DNA of 64,000 nucleotides from Streptomyces albicerus (GCF_008905045.1 NZ_VWMY01000004.1:114787-178786), one strand, 5' to 3'; positions 8,348 to 17,411 are shown, counted from the first letter of the stretch. Numbers and translations: made by a program. The notes: generated from the sequence alone by a model not told the origin.

Positions 8348-8747
8348 GCCCCTTCGCCTGCCAGGCGCCAACCACTCGTCATCCACACGTCTTGGCAATT
8401 CTTCGTCTCCGACCGGCTGCCGCGACGCAGTCGAGATCTTCGTGGTCGACTCCGGCGAGAAGCTGCCCGCCGAGGTCCAGAAGCTCGTCAACGCCTCGCG
8501 ATTCCACCCCACTTCGGAGCCCGGCTCAGCCGCACCGCCCCCCGGATGCCGCCACTTGTGAGGGAGCGCCAAGCGCTCCTGGCCGCAGGCCTCGCACAGC
8601 CGCCGGATGCCCCTCCTGCTGCGCGCCGCCGCAGCCTCACCGTCGCGTAGGGGGCGATCCCCCAACGCACCGTCGCTCTGGCCGGTGCGTCCGCGTAGCG
8701 GACGAGCGGTCCGGGGCTGCCTGGGAGGCAGGCTTCCCGTGCCCCGA
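8348..8747. other. Gap with possible decayed coding remnant
   Basis: No intact gene was found. On the plus strand around 8420-8500 one frame reads DAVEIFVVDSGEKLPAEVQK, which looks like real protein, but it has no start and ends in a low-complexity Pro/Ala stretch. On the minus strand a CEACG string appears at about 8600. These may be fragments of a lost gene. Confidence 0.4.
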
Positions 8748-9550
8748 TCAGATGACGTTGACGGTGTCGAGGAAGCGGGCGGCGAGCTCGGTGTCGCCGG
8801 TGACCGTCACGTCGCTGTCGCGCCAGGGCGACCGTTGTGTGCCCCAGTCGGGGAAGGTCAGCGCGGGGGCGGTGACGTGCGCGGCGACCGCGCCGTCGGA
8901 TGGAGCCAGGCCGCCTGCTTCGTCGATCCACCAGGTCCCGCCGCCGGGGCCGGTGAGAGTCAGTGCGACGCGGGCGTCGAGCCCGGCGACCGGCGCCCGC
9001 GCGACCTGATTGCTCAGTACGGCGATCATCCACGTCAGGACCGCGCGCATTCTGTCCGCATCCGTGGGCGGCACGGGCCGGCCGAGCGCTGGGGCCAGGT
9101 CGTGGCGCAGATGCGTGTGATGGTCGAAGACGAGTGCGCCGCCGATCATCAAACCCAGGGGGTGGCGACCGAGATCGGCCAGCGGTACCGCACTCGGGCG
9201 GCGGGCGTGCGTCTGACGACGTCGAGGAGTGTGGTGGCTCGCCGGCTGGCGCGCTGGTACTCGGCCATTACCTTGGCACGGCTCCAGTCTCGCCGTCGGT
9301 CGACGGGGTCTTCGTTCGCCTGTTCGAGGCTGGTGGCGAAGCTCGTGCGCAGCCCGGCGGGTGTGTAGGCGCCCCGCGCCGTCGCACCGATGTGGGCGAC
9401 GACGTCGGCGATGCGCCATCCGGCCGCGGCGCTGGGCGCGGTCCATTCTTCGTCGGTGAGGCTGCTGGTGAAGTTCAGCATCTCGGCGCGTTCGGCGCGG
9501 AGGGCGGCGGCCATGTTCGGCAGGTCCACCGTGGGCAGGCGATCGGTCAT
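8748..9550 (-). pseudogene. Mycothiol-dependent maleylpyruvate isomerase-family gene, frameshifted
   Basis: The first half, from the ATG at 9550, gives MTDRLPTVDLPNMAAALRAE and the DinB-like N-terminal domain (DEEWTAPSAAAGWRIADVVAHIGA). It runs out of frame near 9187 and stops at 9149. The rest of the family sequence continues in the next frame (PLADLGRHPLGLMIGGALVFDHHTHLRHD) to a stop at 8748, with an SCP2-like C-terminal domain. Joining the halves after ARVRY needs one extra base, most simply a third C in TACCG at 9184-9190. The start overlaps the TetR stop by four bases (ATGA). It is either a genuine recent pseudogene or a one-base error in the sequence. Family members act with mycothiol on small electrophiles. 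Confidence 0.85.
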
Positions 9551-10161
9551 GCCGTCTTCTTCTCTGGTTGTGCGGCGGGGCGGCGGATGGCCTGTACGGC
9601 CGTGTCGTAGAGGTCGAACTGGTCGGCCTGTCCGCCCAGGCGCATCCACTCTTCTGTTGCTGCCTGGAGGCAGGTGATCGCCGCGGCCGCGATCGCGCGT
9701 GCCTGCAGGGTGCGGTGGTCGGAGTCGGGCAGTCGCGGCTCGATCAGCGGTGCGAACAGGTCCTGCCAGCGAGCCTGCTTCTCGGCGTGTCCGGCGCGCA
9801 GGGATTCGTTGCCGAACAGCAGCGTGGTCATCTCGAGCCGGCGCTCGGCGGTGAGGTCGATCTCCTCGAGCACCTGGAACGCCGCACGCAGCGACGTCCA
9901 CGGGTCTTCGTCAGCCGGGCGCTCGGCGAGCCGCGCGGCGATCAATTCCCCTTGCTCGGACAGGCCGTTGAGCGCGAGGTCCTCCTTGTTGCGGAAGTAG
10001 TTGAACAGGGTCCGTTTGGAGACGCCCGCTGCGGCGGCGATCTCCTCGAGTGTCGTGTCGTCGTACCCCTTGGCGGCGAACAGTTCGAGGGCGGTCTTGG
10101 TGAGGAGTGTGCGAACCACCGAGCGGGTCTGCTCACGAAGAGGTGCCGGTTTCTGAGCCAT
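9547..10161 (-). CDS. TetR-family transcriptional regulator
   Basis: 204 residues beginning MAQKPAPLREQTR. The N-terminal helix-turn-helix is typical (ALELFAAKGYDDTTLEEIAAAAGVSKRTLFNYFRNKEDL); a helical ligand-binding domain follows. The start at 10161 is preferred over in-frame codons further upstream because TACCAT lies exactly six bases before it, giving a leaderless transcript, and the upstream extension would run through the operator region. It is divergent from the short-chain dehydrogenase at 10234 and shares a 72-bp region with two palindromes, so it probably represses both directions. It is followed with a 4-base overlap by the frameshifted isomerase-family gene. Confidence 0.92.
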   Translation of the reverse strand: MAQKPAPLREQTRSVVRTLLTKTALELFAAKGYDDTTLEEIAAAAGVSKRTLFNYFRNKEDLALNGLSEQGELIAARLAERPADEDPWTSLRAAFQVLEEIDLTAERRLEMTTLLFGNESLRAGHAEKQARWQDLFAPLIEPRLPDSDHRTLQARAIAAAAITCLQAATEEWMRLGGQADQFDLYDTAVQAIRRPAAQPEKKTA

Positions 10162-10233
10162 GCATCGATGGTACATCTCTTCGCGAGATGCAATAACTTG
10201 CACTCAGTGCAAGAGAGTGCGTAGAGTGCAGAC
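10162..10233. promoter_or_regulatory. Divergent leaderless promoters with two TetR-type operators
   Basis: Two palindromes are present: CATCTC-n5-GAGATG (10174-10190) and the 17-bp CTTGCACTCAGTGCAAG (10197-10213). For the dehydrogenase, TTGCAC (10198-10203) and TAGAGT (10222-10227) are 18 bases apart, and the -10 ends six bases before the ATG, so transcription should begin at the start codon. The second palindrome covers this -35. On the minus strand TACCAT (10173-10168) lies six bases before the TetR ATG, and the first palindrome lies just upstream. Each operator therefore covers one promoter. Confidence 0.82.
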
Positions 10234-11022
10234 ATGAGCAAAATCGACTATCGCCGCCAGACCGTCATCGTCACCGGAGCCAGCTCCGGGCTCGGCGCGG
10301 AATTCGCCCGCCAACTGGCCCGTCGCGGCGCGGATCTCGTACTCGTCGCCCGCCGCGCGGACCGGCTCAAGGACCTGGCCGACGAGCTCACCCGCGCCCA
10401 CGGCGTCACGGTGACCGTCGTCGCCCGCGACCTCGGCCGGCCCGACGCCGGCCGCACGCTGCGAGCCGAACTCGAATCCCGCGGCATCTACGCCACCGGA
10501 CTCGTCAACAACGCCGGCTTCGGCACCCACAACGCCCTCACAGACGAGGACCCGGACCGCCTGCAGAGCATGATCGCGCTGAACGTCAGCGCGCTGGTCG
10601 ACCTCAGCCGCGCCTACATCGACCCGCTGAACTCCGCCGACACCGGCATCCTGATCAACGTCGCCAGCCTGCTGGGCTTCCAGCCGACCCCGTACCTGAG
10701 CGTCTACGGCGCCACCAAGGCCTTCGTCCTCAGCTTCACCGAATCGCTGTGGGAAGAAAACCGTGGCACCGGCCTACGCGTCCTCGCCGTGTGCCCCGGC
10801 GCCACGAAGACCGAGTTCTACGACGCCGCCGGCAGCGAGACGGCCGACTACGGCGCGAAGCGAGTCACCCCCGACCACGTCGTCAGGACCGCCCTCGACA
10901 CGCTCGACCGCCGCTCCGCGCCCCCGTCGGTGATCACCAACGGCCGCCCGCTCGCCCTCGCCAGCAAGGTCCTGCCGCGCCGCCTGATCGTCCGGTTCAT
11001 GGGCCGCATGGCCCGCCGCTAA
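10234..11022 (+). CDS. Short-chain dehydrogenase/reductase
   Basis: 262 residues of classical SDR type. The nucleotide-binding TGASSGLG motif lies near residue 15, NNAG at about 93, and the catalytic triad as Ser in INVASLLG and Tyr/Lys in YGATK near residue 158. ARRADRL after the second strand, with Arg rather than Asp, favours NADP(H). Length and the basic C-terminus (RLIVRFMGRMARR) resemble DltE/YqjQ-like SDRs. The substrate is unknown. It is divergent from a TetR repressor and expressed from a leaderless promoter. An aldehyde dehydrogenase gene follows 88 bases downstream on the same strand, so a linked alcohol/aldehyde oxidation role is plausible but inferred. Confidence 0.92.
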   Translation: MSKIDYRRQTVIVTGASSGLGAEFARQLARRGADLVLVARRADRLKDLADELTRAHGVTVTVVARDLGRPDAGRTLRAELESRGIYATGLVNNAGFGTHNALTDEDPDRLQSMIALNVSALVDLSRAYIDPLNSADTGILINVASLLGFQPTPYLSVYGATKAFVLSFTESLWEENRGTGLRVLAVCPGATKTEFYDAAGSETADYGAKRVTPDHVVRTALDTLDRRSAPPSVITNGRPLALASKVLPRRLIVRFMGRMARR

Positions 11023-11110
11023 CCGGAGGCCGCCGCTCTCGGCGACCCGCTCCACGTCCCAGGCGGCACTGCTCCTCCGTCGTCCCCACCAGCAGCAAAG
11101 GACCACCATC

Positions 11111-12538
11111 GTGACCATCACAGAAGTCACCCCACAGCCCACGGACGCGGAGCGCTTCGGCCATATCCTCGCTGTTCAGCGCGCTGCCTACCGCCGCGAC
11201 GGCGCGCCCTCACTGGCGGCGCGGCGCAGCGAACTAAGCAGGTTCAAGGCGGCACTGATCGTCCGGCGCAGTGCCATCGAGGAGGCGATCAACACCGACT
11301 TCGGAAACCGCTCGCGCCACGAGACCGCGATGATGGAGCTCGGCGGCGTCGTCCAGGGCATCGACTACCTTCAGCGCAATCTCCGCCGGTTCATGCGCCC
11401 GACCGGCCGCCACACCGCCTGGCACATGCGTTTCGGAACCAACCGCATCGAGTACCAGCCGCTAGGAGTGGTCGGGGTCATCTCACCGTGGAACTATCCC
11501 GTCAACCTCTCCCTGATGCCGGTCGTCACCGCGATCGCCGCCGGCAACCGCGTCATGCTCAAACCGTCGAAGTTCACCCCGGCGACGAACACCGTGCTCG
11601 CGTCGATACTGAGCGAGCTCTTCCTACAAGAGCAGGTCACGATCGTCAGCGGCGACGGTGCCGCGTTCTCCTCCCTGCCCTTCGACCATCTCGTCTTCAC
11701 CGGCAGCACCGAGGTCGGAAGAGCCGTGATGAAGGCGGCGAGCGAGAACCTCGTCCCCGTCACACTGGAACTGGGCGGCAAGTCCCCGACCATCGTCGCC
11801 AAGGGACACGTAACCGACCGGACCGTGTCCGACATCGTCTTCGGCAAACTCCTCAGCGGCGGGCAGACCTGCATCGCCCCCGACTACGCCCTGGTGCACG
11901 AGTCCGAGATCGACACCTTCATCGACAGCTACGACCAACTGGTGAAGACCGCCTACCCCGACGGCCCGACCAGCAAGGACTACACCTCGATCATCAACGA
12001 CAAGCAGTACGCGATCCTCGCCGACCTGCTCGAAGACGCCCGCAGCCACGGGGCACGCATCATTGAGGTCGGTCACCGGCCGGGCGAGGCCGCCCACCGC
12101 CCGCACACCCTCGCACCGACCGTCGTGCTCGGCGTCACCGACGAGATGCGGATAGCCCACGAGGAGATCTTCGGCCCCATCCTCCCGGTCTTCCCCTACC
12201 GCGACATCGACGATGCCATCGACTACGTCAACGCACGACCACGACCGCTCGCGCTCTACTACTTCGGCAACAACGACGCGGACCGGCACAAGGTCCTCGA
12301 CCGCACGACCTCCGGCAACGTCACCGTCAACGGCACCATCATGCACGTCGGGCAGGACGACCTTCCCTTCGGCGGCGTCGGCGCGAGCGGCATGGGCCAG
12401 TACCACGGGATCGAGGGCTTCCGGACGCTCAGCCACCCCAAGGGCATCTACGTGCAAGGCCGCTGGAACGCCGCCCGCCTCCTGTATGCCCCCTTCGGCA
12501 AGCGCACCGACGCTCTCCTCAACTTCTTCCTTCGCTAA
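11111..12538 (+). CDS. Aldehyde dehydrogenase (coniferyl/fatty aldehyde dehydrogenase-like)
   Basis: 475 residues of the NAD(P)-dependent aldehyde dehydrogenase superfamily: the substrate channel motif SPWNYPVNL, the cofactor motif FTGSTEVGRAVM, the catalytic glutamate in LELGGKSP near residue 221 and the catalytic cysteine in GGQTCIAPDY near residue 255. The IAPDY after the cysteine and the C-terminal RTDALLNFFLR are features of class 3 and coniferyl-aldehyde dehydrogenases, which oxidise hydrophobic aldehydes. The GTG start (GTGACCATCACAG) follows AGGACCACC. It is probably co-transcribed with the preceding SDR and so under the same TetR regulator. Confidence 0.92.
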   Translation: MTITEVTPQPTDAERFGHILAVQRAAYRRDGAPSLAARRSELSRFKAALIVRRSAIEEAINTDFGNRSRHETAMMELGGVVQGIDYLQRNLRRFMRPTGRHTAWHMRFGTNRIEYQPLGVVGVISPWNYPVNLSLMPVVTAIAAGNRVMLKPSKFTPATNTVLASILSELFLQEQVTIVSGDGAAFSSLPFDHLVFTGSTEVGRAVMKAASENLVPVTLELGGKSPTIVAKGHVTDRTVSDIVFGKLLSGGQTCIAPDYALVHESEIDTFIDSYDQLVKTAYPDGPTSKDYTSIINDKQYAILADLLEDARSHGARIIEVGHRPGEAAHRPHTLAPTVVLGVTDEMRIAHEEIFGPILPVFPYRDIDDAIDYVNARPRPLALYYFGNNDADRHKVLDRTTSGNVTVNGTIMHVGQDDLPFGGVGASGMGQYHGIEGFRTLSHPKGIYVQGRWNAARLLYAPFGKRTDALLNFFLR

Positions 12539-12798
12539 CCGGCGGCCTCCGAGCAGATTCAGCGGGACCCGACCATCCCTACAGGGATGTGAGGTTCGTA
12601 CAGGCGGCCCATGCGAATCTCACGTTCGTCCGGTGACAGACGATCGATGTCCGTGCCCCTGCACTCTGCCATCGTAGGAGGTGAGAGGCGCCGGGAAGGC
12701 GGCAACAGCATCCCCGGCCCTCCGTTCTCCGCCCGGCGCCGCACCGCCGCCGCGAGGCACCCGCTCAAGGAGGAGAGCGCCCCTGACGGGAGGCTTCG
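12539..12798 (+). promoter_or_regulatory. Upstream region of the ram operon
   Basis: 260 non-coding bases. The small hairpin ATCCCT-AC-AGGGAT (12574-12587) may end the aldehyde dehydrogenase transcript. It is followed by the imperfect inverted repeat GTGAGGTTCG (12589-12598) / CGAATCTCAC (12614-12623), one mismatch, a candidate site for the RamR-like regulator. Two further purine-rich AAGGAGG/GGGAGG strings precede ramC; the last (12788-12793) is its ribosome binding site. Confidence 0.5.
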
Positions 12799-15411
12799 GT
12801 GGACAAGCGGTACGAGGTGTACTGCCTCACGCACCCGCATTTCTACGACGCTCCGTCCCACCACCGGACGCGTGGCAGTTTCCGGCAGGCCCGGCACCCG
12901 CTCCCGGCGTCGTGGAAGCGCGAGGAACTCGGTGACTGGCTGGTCTGCCGTCCCGCCGACGCGGTGCTTCCGCCACAGGGCTGGAAAATCCACGTTTCGG
13001 CATGTCTGGACAACGCGCAGGCGATCCTGGACGCGGTGTGGGACTACTGCCTCCCGCACCGCGTCGCCTTCAAGTTCCTTCCCAGCGTGGACATCCTGTT
13101 CCTCGCCAACGCGAAGTACGCGCACCGCGGCTCCAGCGGGAAGTTCGTGACCGTCTACCCCGTGGACGAGGCCGAGTGCGAGCGCGTGCTCACCGAGCTG
13201 GGCACCGTCCTCGACGGCCGACCGGGACCGTACATTCTCAGCGACCTGCGCTGGGGGGCCGGTCCCCTCTACGTCAGATACGGGGCTTTCGCCGACCGGT
13301 ACTGCGTGTCGGCCGACGGTGTGCTGGAGCAGGCGGTGGAGGATCCCTCCGGGCGTCTGGTGCCCGATCTCCGGGGTCCCACCTTTCAGGTGCCGGAGTG
13401 GGTGCGGCTGCCCGGATACCTCGAACCGCACCTCGCCGAGAGCCGGCAGACCACCGTCGCCGATCTGCCCTACCGGATCGACAAGGCGCTGCACTTCTCC
13501 AACGCCGGCGGCCTGTACGCCGCCGTGGACACGCGCACGCAGGAGCGCGTCGTCCTCAAGGAGGCTCGGCCCCACGCGGGTCTCACACCGGACGGCGCGG
13601 ACGCCGTCACCCGGCTGGAGCGTGAGCGGGACGCCCTGGAACGGCTGCGCGGCCTGCCCTGCGTCCCCGCGCTCCGCGATCACTTCGAACTGGGCGGCCA
13701 CCACTTCCTCGTCGAGGAGCTCATCGAGGGGGCGGCTCTGTACAACGAGTTCGTCAAGCGCTATCCGCTCGCCGCGCTGGCCCCCGCGGCCGCCGCCTTC
13801 GCCGACTACACCACCTGGGCCCTCGACATCCACCGGCAGGTGGAGGACGCGGTCGCGGCGGTCCACAAGCGGGGCATCGTCATCGGCGACGTGCACACGG
13901 ACAACATCCTGGTCCGCCCCGACGGCAGGGTGGTGCTGATCGACTTCGAGGGCGCGTCGGACGTGGCGATTGCTCAGCACCAGGTTCTCGCCGCCCCGGG
14001 CTTCATCGCCCCGCCCGACGTCACCGGATTCGACATCGACCGGTACGCGCTGGCCAGCCTGCGGCTCTCCCTGTTCCTGCCGTTGACCGGCCTGATCGAA
14101 CTGGACGGCGGCAAGGCGGGGCAACTTGCCAGGGAGGCCGCTCGACTGTTCCCGGTGCCCCACCGGTTCCTCGACGAGGCCGTACGCACCCTCACCGGCG
14201 ACGGCGGCATCACCGCCGGAGCGGGCGACGAGCCCCGCCTGGAGGCCGACCAGTCGGGCTGGCTCCGCGCCAGGGAATCGATCGCTTCCGCCGTCCTCGC
14301 CTCCGCCACGCCCCAGCGCAGTGACCGGCTCTTCCCGGGCGACATCGAGCAGTTCATGATCCCGGGAGGCGGCCTGGACGTCGCCCACGGTGCTGCGGGC
14401 GTGCTGTACGCACTGGACGTGACGGGCGCCGGACGCCACCCCGACCACGAGGACTGGCTGATCCGGCACGCACTTCACCCGGAACCCGGCACCCGCCTCG
14501 GCTTCTACGACGGCCTGCACGGCGTCGCCCACGTCCTCGAACACCTCGGGCACCACGAGGAAGCCGTCAAGGTCCTCGACATGTGCCTGGGCGAGCGATG
14601 GGAACCCCTGCCCCTCGACCTCAACGGCGGCCTGTCCGGCATCGGGCTCAACCTGCTGCACTTCGCAGCCGCCACCGGCGACGCCGCCTGCCGTGACACC
14701 GCCTGCCGCGTGGCGGAAGCCGTCGCCGAACGCCTGGGTCCGGCCGACGGCGTACCGGAGACCAGCGGTGGCGCCCACCCGAGAGCGGGGCTGATGTTCG
14801 GGGCGTCCGGACCCGCGCTGCTGTTCCTGCGCCTATACGAGCGCAGCGGGGATCCGACCCTCCTCGACCTGGCCGCCACTGCGCTGCGCCAGGACCTGCG
14901 CCGCTGCGTCGTGCGCGAGGAGGGGTCCATGGAGGTGAACGAGGGCTACCGCACCATGCCCTATCTCGCCGACGGCAGCGTGGGCATCGCGATGGTGCTC
15001 GAGGACTACCTGGCCCACCGCGCCGACGAAGAATTCTCGACCGCCGCCGAAGCGATCCGCAAGGCCGCCAGGGCGTCCTTCTACATCGAGCCCGGGCTCT
15101 TCGACGGCCTCGCCGGGATGATCCTCCATCTCAGCCGCCCGCACCCGCCTGGCATCGCCGCCGCACGGGACCCCGTGGTCGCGGACCACGTTCGCCGCCT
15201 GGCCCGCCACGCCTGCCTGCTCGACGGCCGACTGGCGTTCCCCGGCGAGCAGTTGATGCGGCTGTCCATGGACCTGGCCACCGGCGGCGCGGGCGTTCTG
15301 CTCGCCCTGGGCGCCGCCTTCCACTCCCAGCCGGCCGGACTGCCGTTCCTGACCGCTGACCTGCCCGCTCATGACTACCCCGTCCCCACGCGAGTACCAG
15401 AGAGGAGGTGA
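12799..15411 (+). CDS. ramC: Class III lanthionine synthetase (LanKC, RamC-like)
   Basis: 870 residues starting at a GTG (read MDKRYEVYCL), the typical RamC beginning, with GGGAGG five bases upstream. The N-terminal 210 residues match the lyase region of class III synthetases. A Ser/Thr kinase-like domain follows: Lys in VVLKEARPH (about 253), GDVHTDNILV (about 364) and IDFEG (about 381). From about 525 to the end lies a LanC-like cyclase fold (DLNGGLSGIGLNLLHFA, LFDGLAGMILHL) without the zinc-binding Cys/His residues of LanC, which is normal for RamC/AmfT. The enzyme would phosphorylate, eliminate and cyclise serines of the precursor at 15419. Operon order ramC-S-A-B follows the SapB morphogen locus. 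Confidence 0.96.
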   Translation: MDKRYEVYCLTHPHFYDAPSHHRTRGSFRQARHPLPASWKREELGDWLVCRPADAVLPPQGWKIHVSACLDNAQAILDAVWDYCLPHRVAFKFLPSVDILFLANAKYAHRGSSGKFVTVYPVDEAECERVLTELGTVLDGRPGPYILSDLRWGAGPLYVRYGAFADRYCVSADGVLEQAVEDPSGRLVPDLRGPTFQVPEWVRLPGYLEPHLAESRQTTVADLPYRIDKALHFSNAGGLYAAVDTRTQERVVLKEARPHAGLTPDGADAVTRLERERDALERLRGLPCVPALRDHFELGGHHFLVEELIEGAALYNEFVKRYPLAALAPAAAAFADYTTWALDIHRQVEDAVAAVHKRGIVIGDVHTDNILVRPDGRVVLIDFEGASDVAIAQHQVLAAPGFIAPPDVTGFDIDRYALASLRLSLFLPLTGLIELDGGKAGQLAREAARLFPVPHRFLDEAVRTLTGDGGITAGAGDEPRLEADQSGWLRARESIASAVLASATPQRSDRLFPGDIEQFMIPGGGLDVAHGAAGVLYALDVTGAGRHPDHEDWLIRHALHPEPGTRLGFYDGLHGVAHVLEHLGHHEEAVKVLDMCLGERWEPLPLDLNGGLSGIGLNLLHFAAATGDAACRDTACRVAEAVAERLGPADGVPETSGGAHPRAGLMFGASGPALLFLRLYERSGDPTLLDLAATALRQDLRRCVVREEGSMEVNEGYRTMPYLADGSVGIAMVLEDYLAHRADEEFSTAAEAIRKAARASFYIEPGLFDGLAGMILHLSRPHPPGIAAARDPVVADHVRRLARHACLLDGRLAFPGEQLMRLSMDLATGGAGVLLALGAAFHSQPAGLPFLTADLPAHDYPVPTRVPERR

Positions 15412-15418
15412 GGACATC

Positions 15419-15538
15419 ATGTCGCTCCTCGAACTGCAGGGCCTCACCATCGACACCGAGACCGGCCACCGCCCGCCGCCGGGCAGCCGCGCGAGCAAGG
15501 GCTGCGGAGGAAGCCGCCTCAGCCTGCTGTTCTGCTAG
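15419..15538 (+). CDS. ramS: Class III lanthipeptide precursor (RamS-like)
   Basis: A 39-codon gene seven bases after ramC. The ATG follows GAGGAGGT. The leader begins MSLLELQGL, containing the LLELQ motif recognised by class III synthetases. The C-terminal core GSRASKGCGGSRLSLLFC contains two ring motifs: Ser23-x-x-Ser26-x-x-Cys29 and Ser32-x-x-Ser35-x-x-x-Cys39. SapB of S. coelicolor has SRASLLLC at the first position, so SRAS is conserved but the first ring here is one residue shorter, and there is no residue after the final cysteine. The product is expected to be a two-ring amphiphilic peptide that assists aerial hyphae. The leader-core cleavage site is not defined by the sequence. Confidence 0.93.
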   Translation: MSLLELQGLTIDTETGHRPPPGSRASKGCGGSRLSLLFC

Positions 15539-15551
15539 TCCTGACCACCAC

Positions 15552-15578
15552 GGCGGGGACACTTCCAGTGTCCCCGCC
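15552..15578 (+). terminator. Attenuator-like hairpin between ramS and ramA
   Basis: A perfect 12-bp stem (GGCGGGGACACT / AGTGTCCCCGCC) with a three-base loop lies 13 bases after the ramS stop. No U-run follows. In the same operon as downstream ramAB it would allow partial termination or protect the ramS mRNA, giving more peptide than transporter. Confidence 0.82.
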
Positions 15579-15614
15579 CCGTCCGCTGGAACGGTACGAC
15601 GACGGGAGCAGCCG

Positions 15615-17411
15615 GTGGACCGAGGCGCGGCGGACCGTCTGCTGCTGACGGCGGTCCGGCGGGGCGGTACCTGGGGCGGCGTCCTGGCCGCAACTTCCCT
15701 CCTGCTCGCCGGGCTCTACGTCGTACTGCCCGCCGTCATGGGCCGCACGGTCGACGCCGTCCTCGGGCGCGGCGACTCCACCCTGTGGCTGACCCTGTCT
15801 GCCGTCGCCGTGGCACTGCTCGTGGTGTGCGACGCCGCGGACGACTACGCCGGCGCCGTCGCCAACTCCCGCTCCACGGCATGGCTCCGGCACACCCTGC
15901 TCGGCCACGTCCTCGACATGGGCACCCGTGCCACTCGCCGCTACACCCCCGGAGACCTGGTGGCCCGCCTGGTGGGCAACACCGCCCGGGCCGGCAGCGC
16001 CCCGGCGGGCCTGGTGTGGGCGGTGACCGAACTGGTCCCTCCGGTCGGGGCGGTGGTGGCCCTGGCTCTCATAGACCCCTGGCTGTGCCTCACCTTCCTC
16101 GCCGGACTTCCGCTGGTCGTCCTGGTGGTCCGCGCCTTTGTCCGCGACGTCTCCGACCTCAACGACCGCTACTTCGCCACGCAGGGCCGGATCGCCGCCC
16201 GGCTCGTCGACGCCCTCACCGGAATCCGCACCATCACCGCCGCCGGGACCACGGCCCGTGAGACCGGCCGGGTGCTGGAGCCGCTGCCCGAACTGCACCG
16301 CCACGGCATGGGGATGTGGCGCGCGTTCGCCCGGGTCTCCGCACGGGACGCGACGATCGTCCCCCTGCTGGAGGTCGCCGTACTGGCGGTGGCCGGACTG
16401 GAGCTCGCCCGGGGCCGCATCACACTGGGTCAGATGCTCGCCGCGAGCGAGTACGTCCTGCTGGCCACCGGCGTGAGTTCGCTGGTGGCCTCGGTGAACC
16501 GGCTTGCCTTCGCGCGCGCCACCGCGGGCCGGGTGGCCGAGGTGCTGGGCGAACCCATGGTGGCCTACGGCGACGCGCGGCTGCCCGCTGCCGGCGGCGG
16601 CCGTCTGGAGTTCCACCGGGTGACCATGCGCACCGCCGAAGGCGACGCCGTGCTGGACGGCGTCGACCTGGACCTGCCGGCAGGGTCCCTCATCGCCGTC
16701 GTGGGGCGCTCCGGATCCGGCAAGTCCCTGCTGGCCGCGCTGGCCGGGCGGCTGACCGATCCGGACGAGGGCGAGGTGCGGTTCGACGGAGTGCCGCTGC
16801 GCGACATGGACCGCGCGGAGCTGCGGCGGGGCGTCGCGTACGGCTTCGAACGCCCGGTGCTGCTGGGCGACACCTTCGCCGACGCGATCGGGTTCGGGCC
16901 ACGGAGGCCTTCGGACGCGGAGGTATCGGCCGGGGCCGTCGGCGCGCGCGCCGACACCTTCATCCGGACCATGCCCGAGGGGTACCGCACCCGGCTCAGC
17001 ACAGCACCGCTGTCCGGTGGGGAAACCCAACGGGTCGGCCTGGCACGGGCGTTCGTACAGGCCGGCCCGCACGGCCGTCTCCTCGTGCTCGACGACGTGA
17101 CGGCCAGCCTCGACACCGTCACCGAGCACCACATCAGCCAGGTGCTCACCGGGGCCGGGGCCCTGGCCGACCGTACGCGACTCGTCGTGACCCACCGGGC
17201 CTCCACCGCCGCTCGCGCGGACCTCGTCGTCTGGCTAGGGGCGGGCCATGTCCAGGGTCAGGGCACTCACCGGGAACTGTGGGCAGAGCCGGAGTACCGG
17301 GCCGTCTTCTGTCCGGAACCGGAGCACCACGAGAGCGTGCTTCCGGACCCGGAGCCGGAGGTCGACGAGGGCGTGCTTCCTGAACCGGAGTTCCATGGGG
17401 GCGTGCGGTGA
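15615..17411 (+). CDS. ramA: ABC transporter half, fused membrane and ATPase domains (RamA-like)
   Basis: 598 residues from a GTG at 15615 with GGGAGC nearby. Six membrane helices occupy about residues 15-310 (GGVLAATSLLLAGLYVVLP, LWLTLSAVAVALLVVCDAA and others). The nucleotide-binding domain follows with Walker A VGRSGSGKSLL (about 364), signature LSGGETQRVGL (about 467) and Walker B LLVLDDVTASLD. A tail of about 35 residues holds three degenerate acidic repeats (SVLPDPEPEVDE, GVLPEPEFHG). It pairs with the next gene to form a heterodimeric exporter for the lanthipeptide. The frame is open upstream across ramS, but that extension is not coding. Confidence 0.93.
   Translation: MDRGAADRLLLTAVRRGGTWGGVLAATSLLLAGLYVVLPAVMGRTVDAVLGRGDSTLWLTLSAVAVALLVVCDAADDYAGAVANSRSTAWLRHTLLGHVLDMGTRATRRYTPGDLVARLVGNTARAGSAPAGLVWAVTELVPPVGAVVALALIDPWLCLTFLAGLPLVVLVVRAFVRDVSDLNDRYFATQGRIAARLVDALTGIRTITAAGTTARETGRVLEPLPELHRHGMGMWRAFARVSARDATIVPLLEVAVLAVAGLELARGRITLGQMLAASEYVLLATGVSSLVASVNRLAFARATAGRVAEVLGEPMVAYGDARLPAAGGGRLEFHRVTMRTAEGDAVLDGVDLDLPAGSLIAVVGRSGSGKSLLAALAGRLTDPDEGEVRFDGVPLRDMDRAELRRGVAYGFERPVLLGDTFADAIGFGPRRPSDAEVSAGAVGARADTFIRTMPEGYRTRLSTAPLSGGETQRVGLARAFVQAGPHGRLLVLDDVTASLDTVTEHHISQVLTGAGALADRTRLVVTHRASTAARADLVVWLGAGHVQGQGTHRELWAEPEYRAVFCPEPEHHESVLPDPEPEVDEGVLPEPEFHGGVR

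Noticed and set aside
7608..9009. Long plus-strand frame opposite the MerR gene and gap
   Set aside because: Antisense to a clear MerR protein and without any recognisable domain.
12559..14778. A 739-codon minus-strand frame opposite ramC
   Set aside because: Antisense shadow; its translation is rich in Gly/Val/Arg without domains, whereas the plus strand encodes RamC with all motifs.
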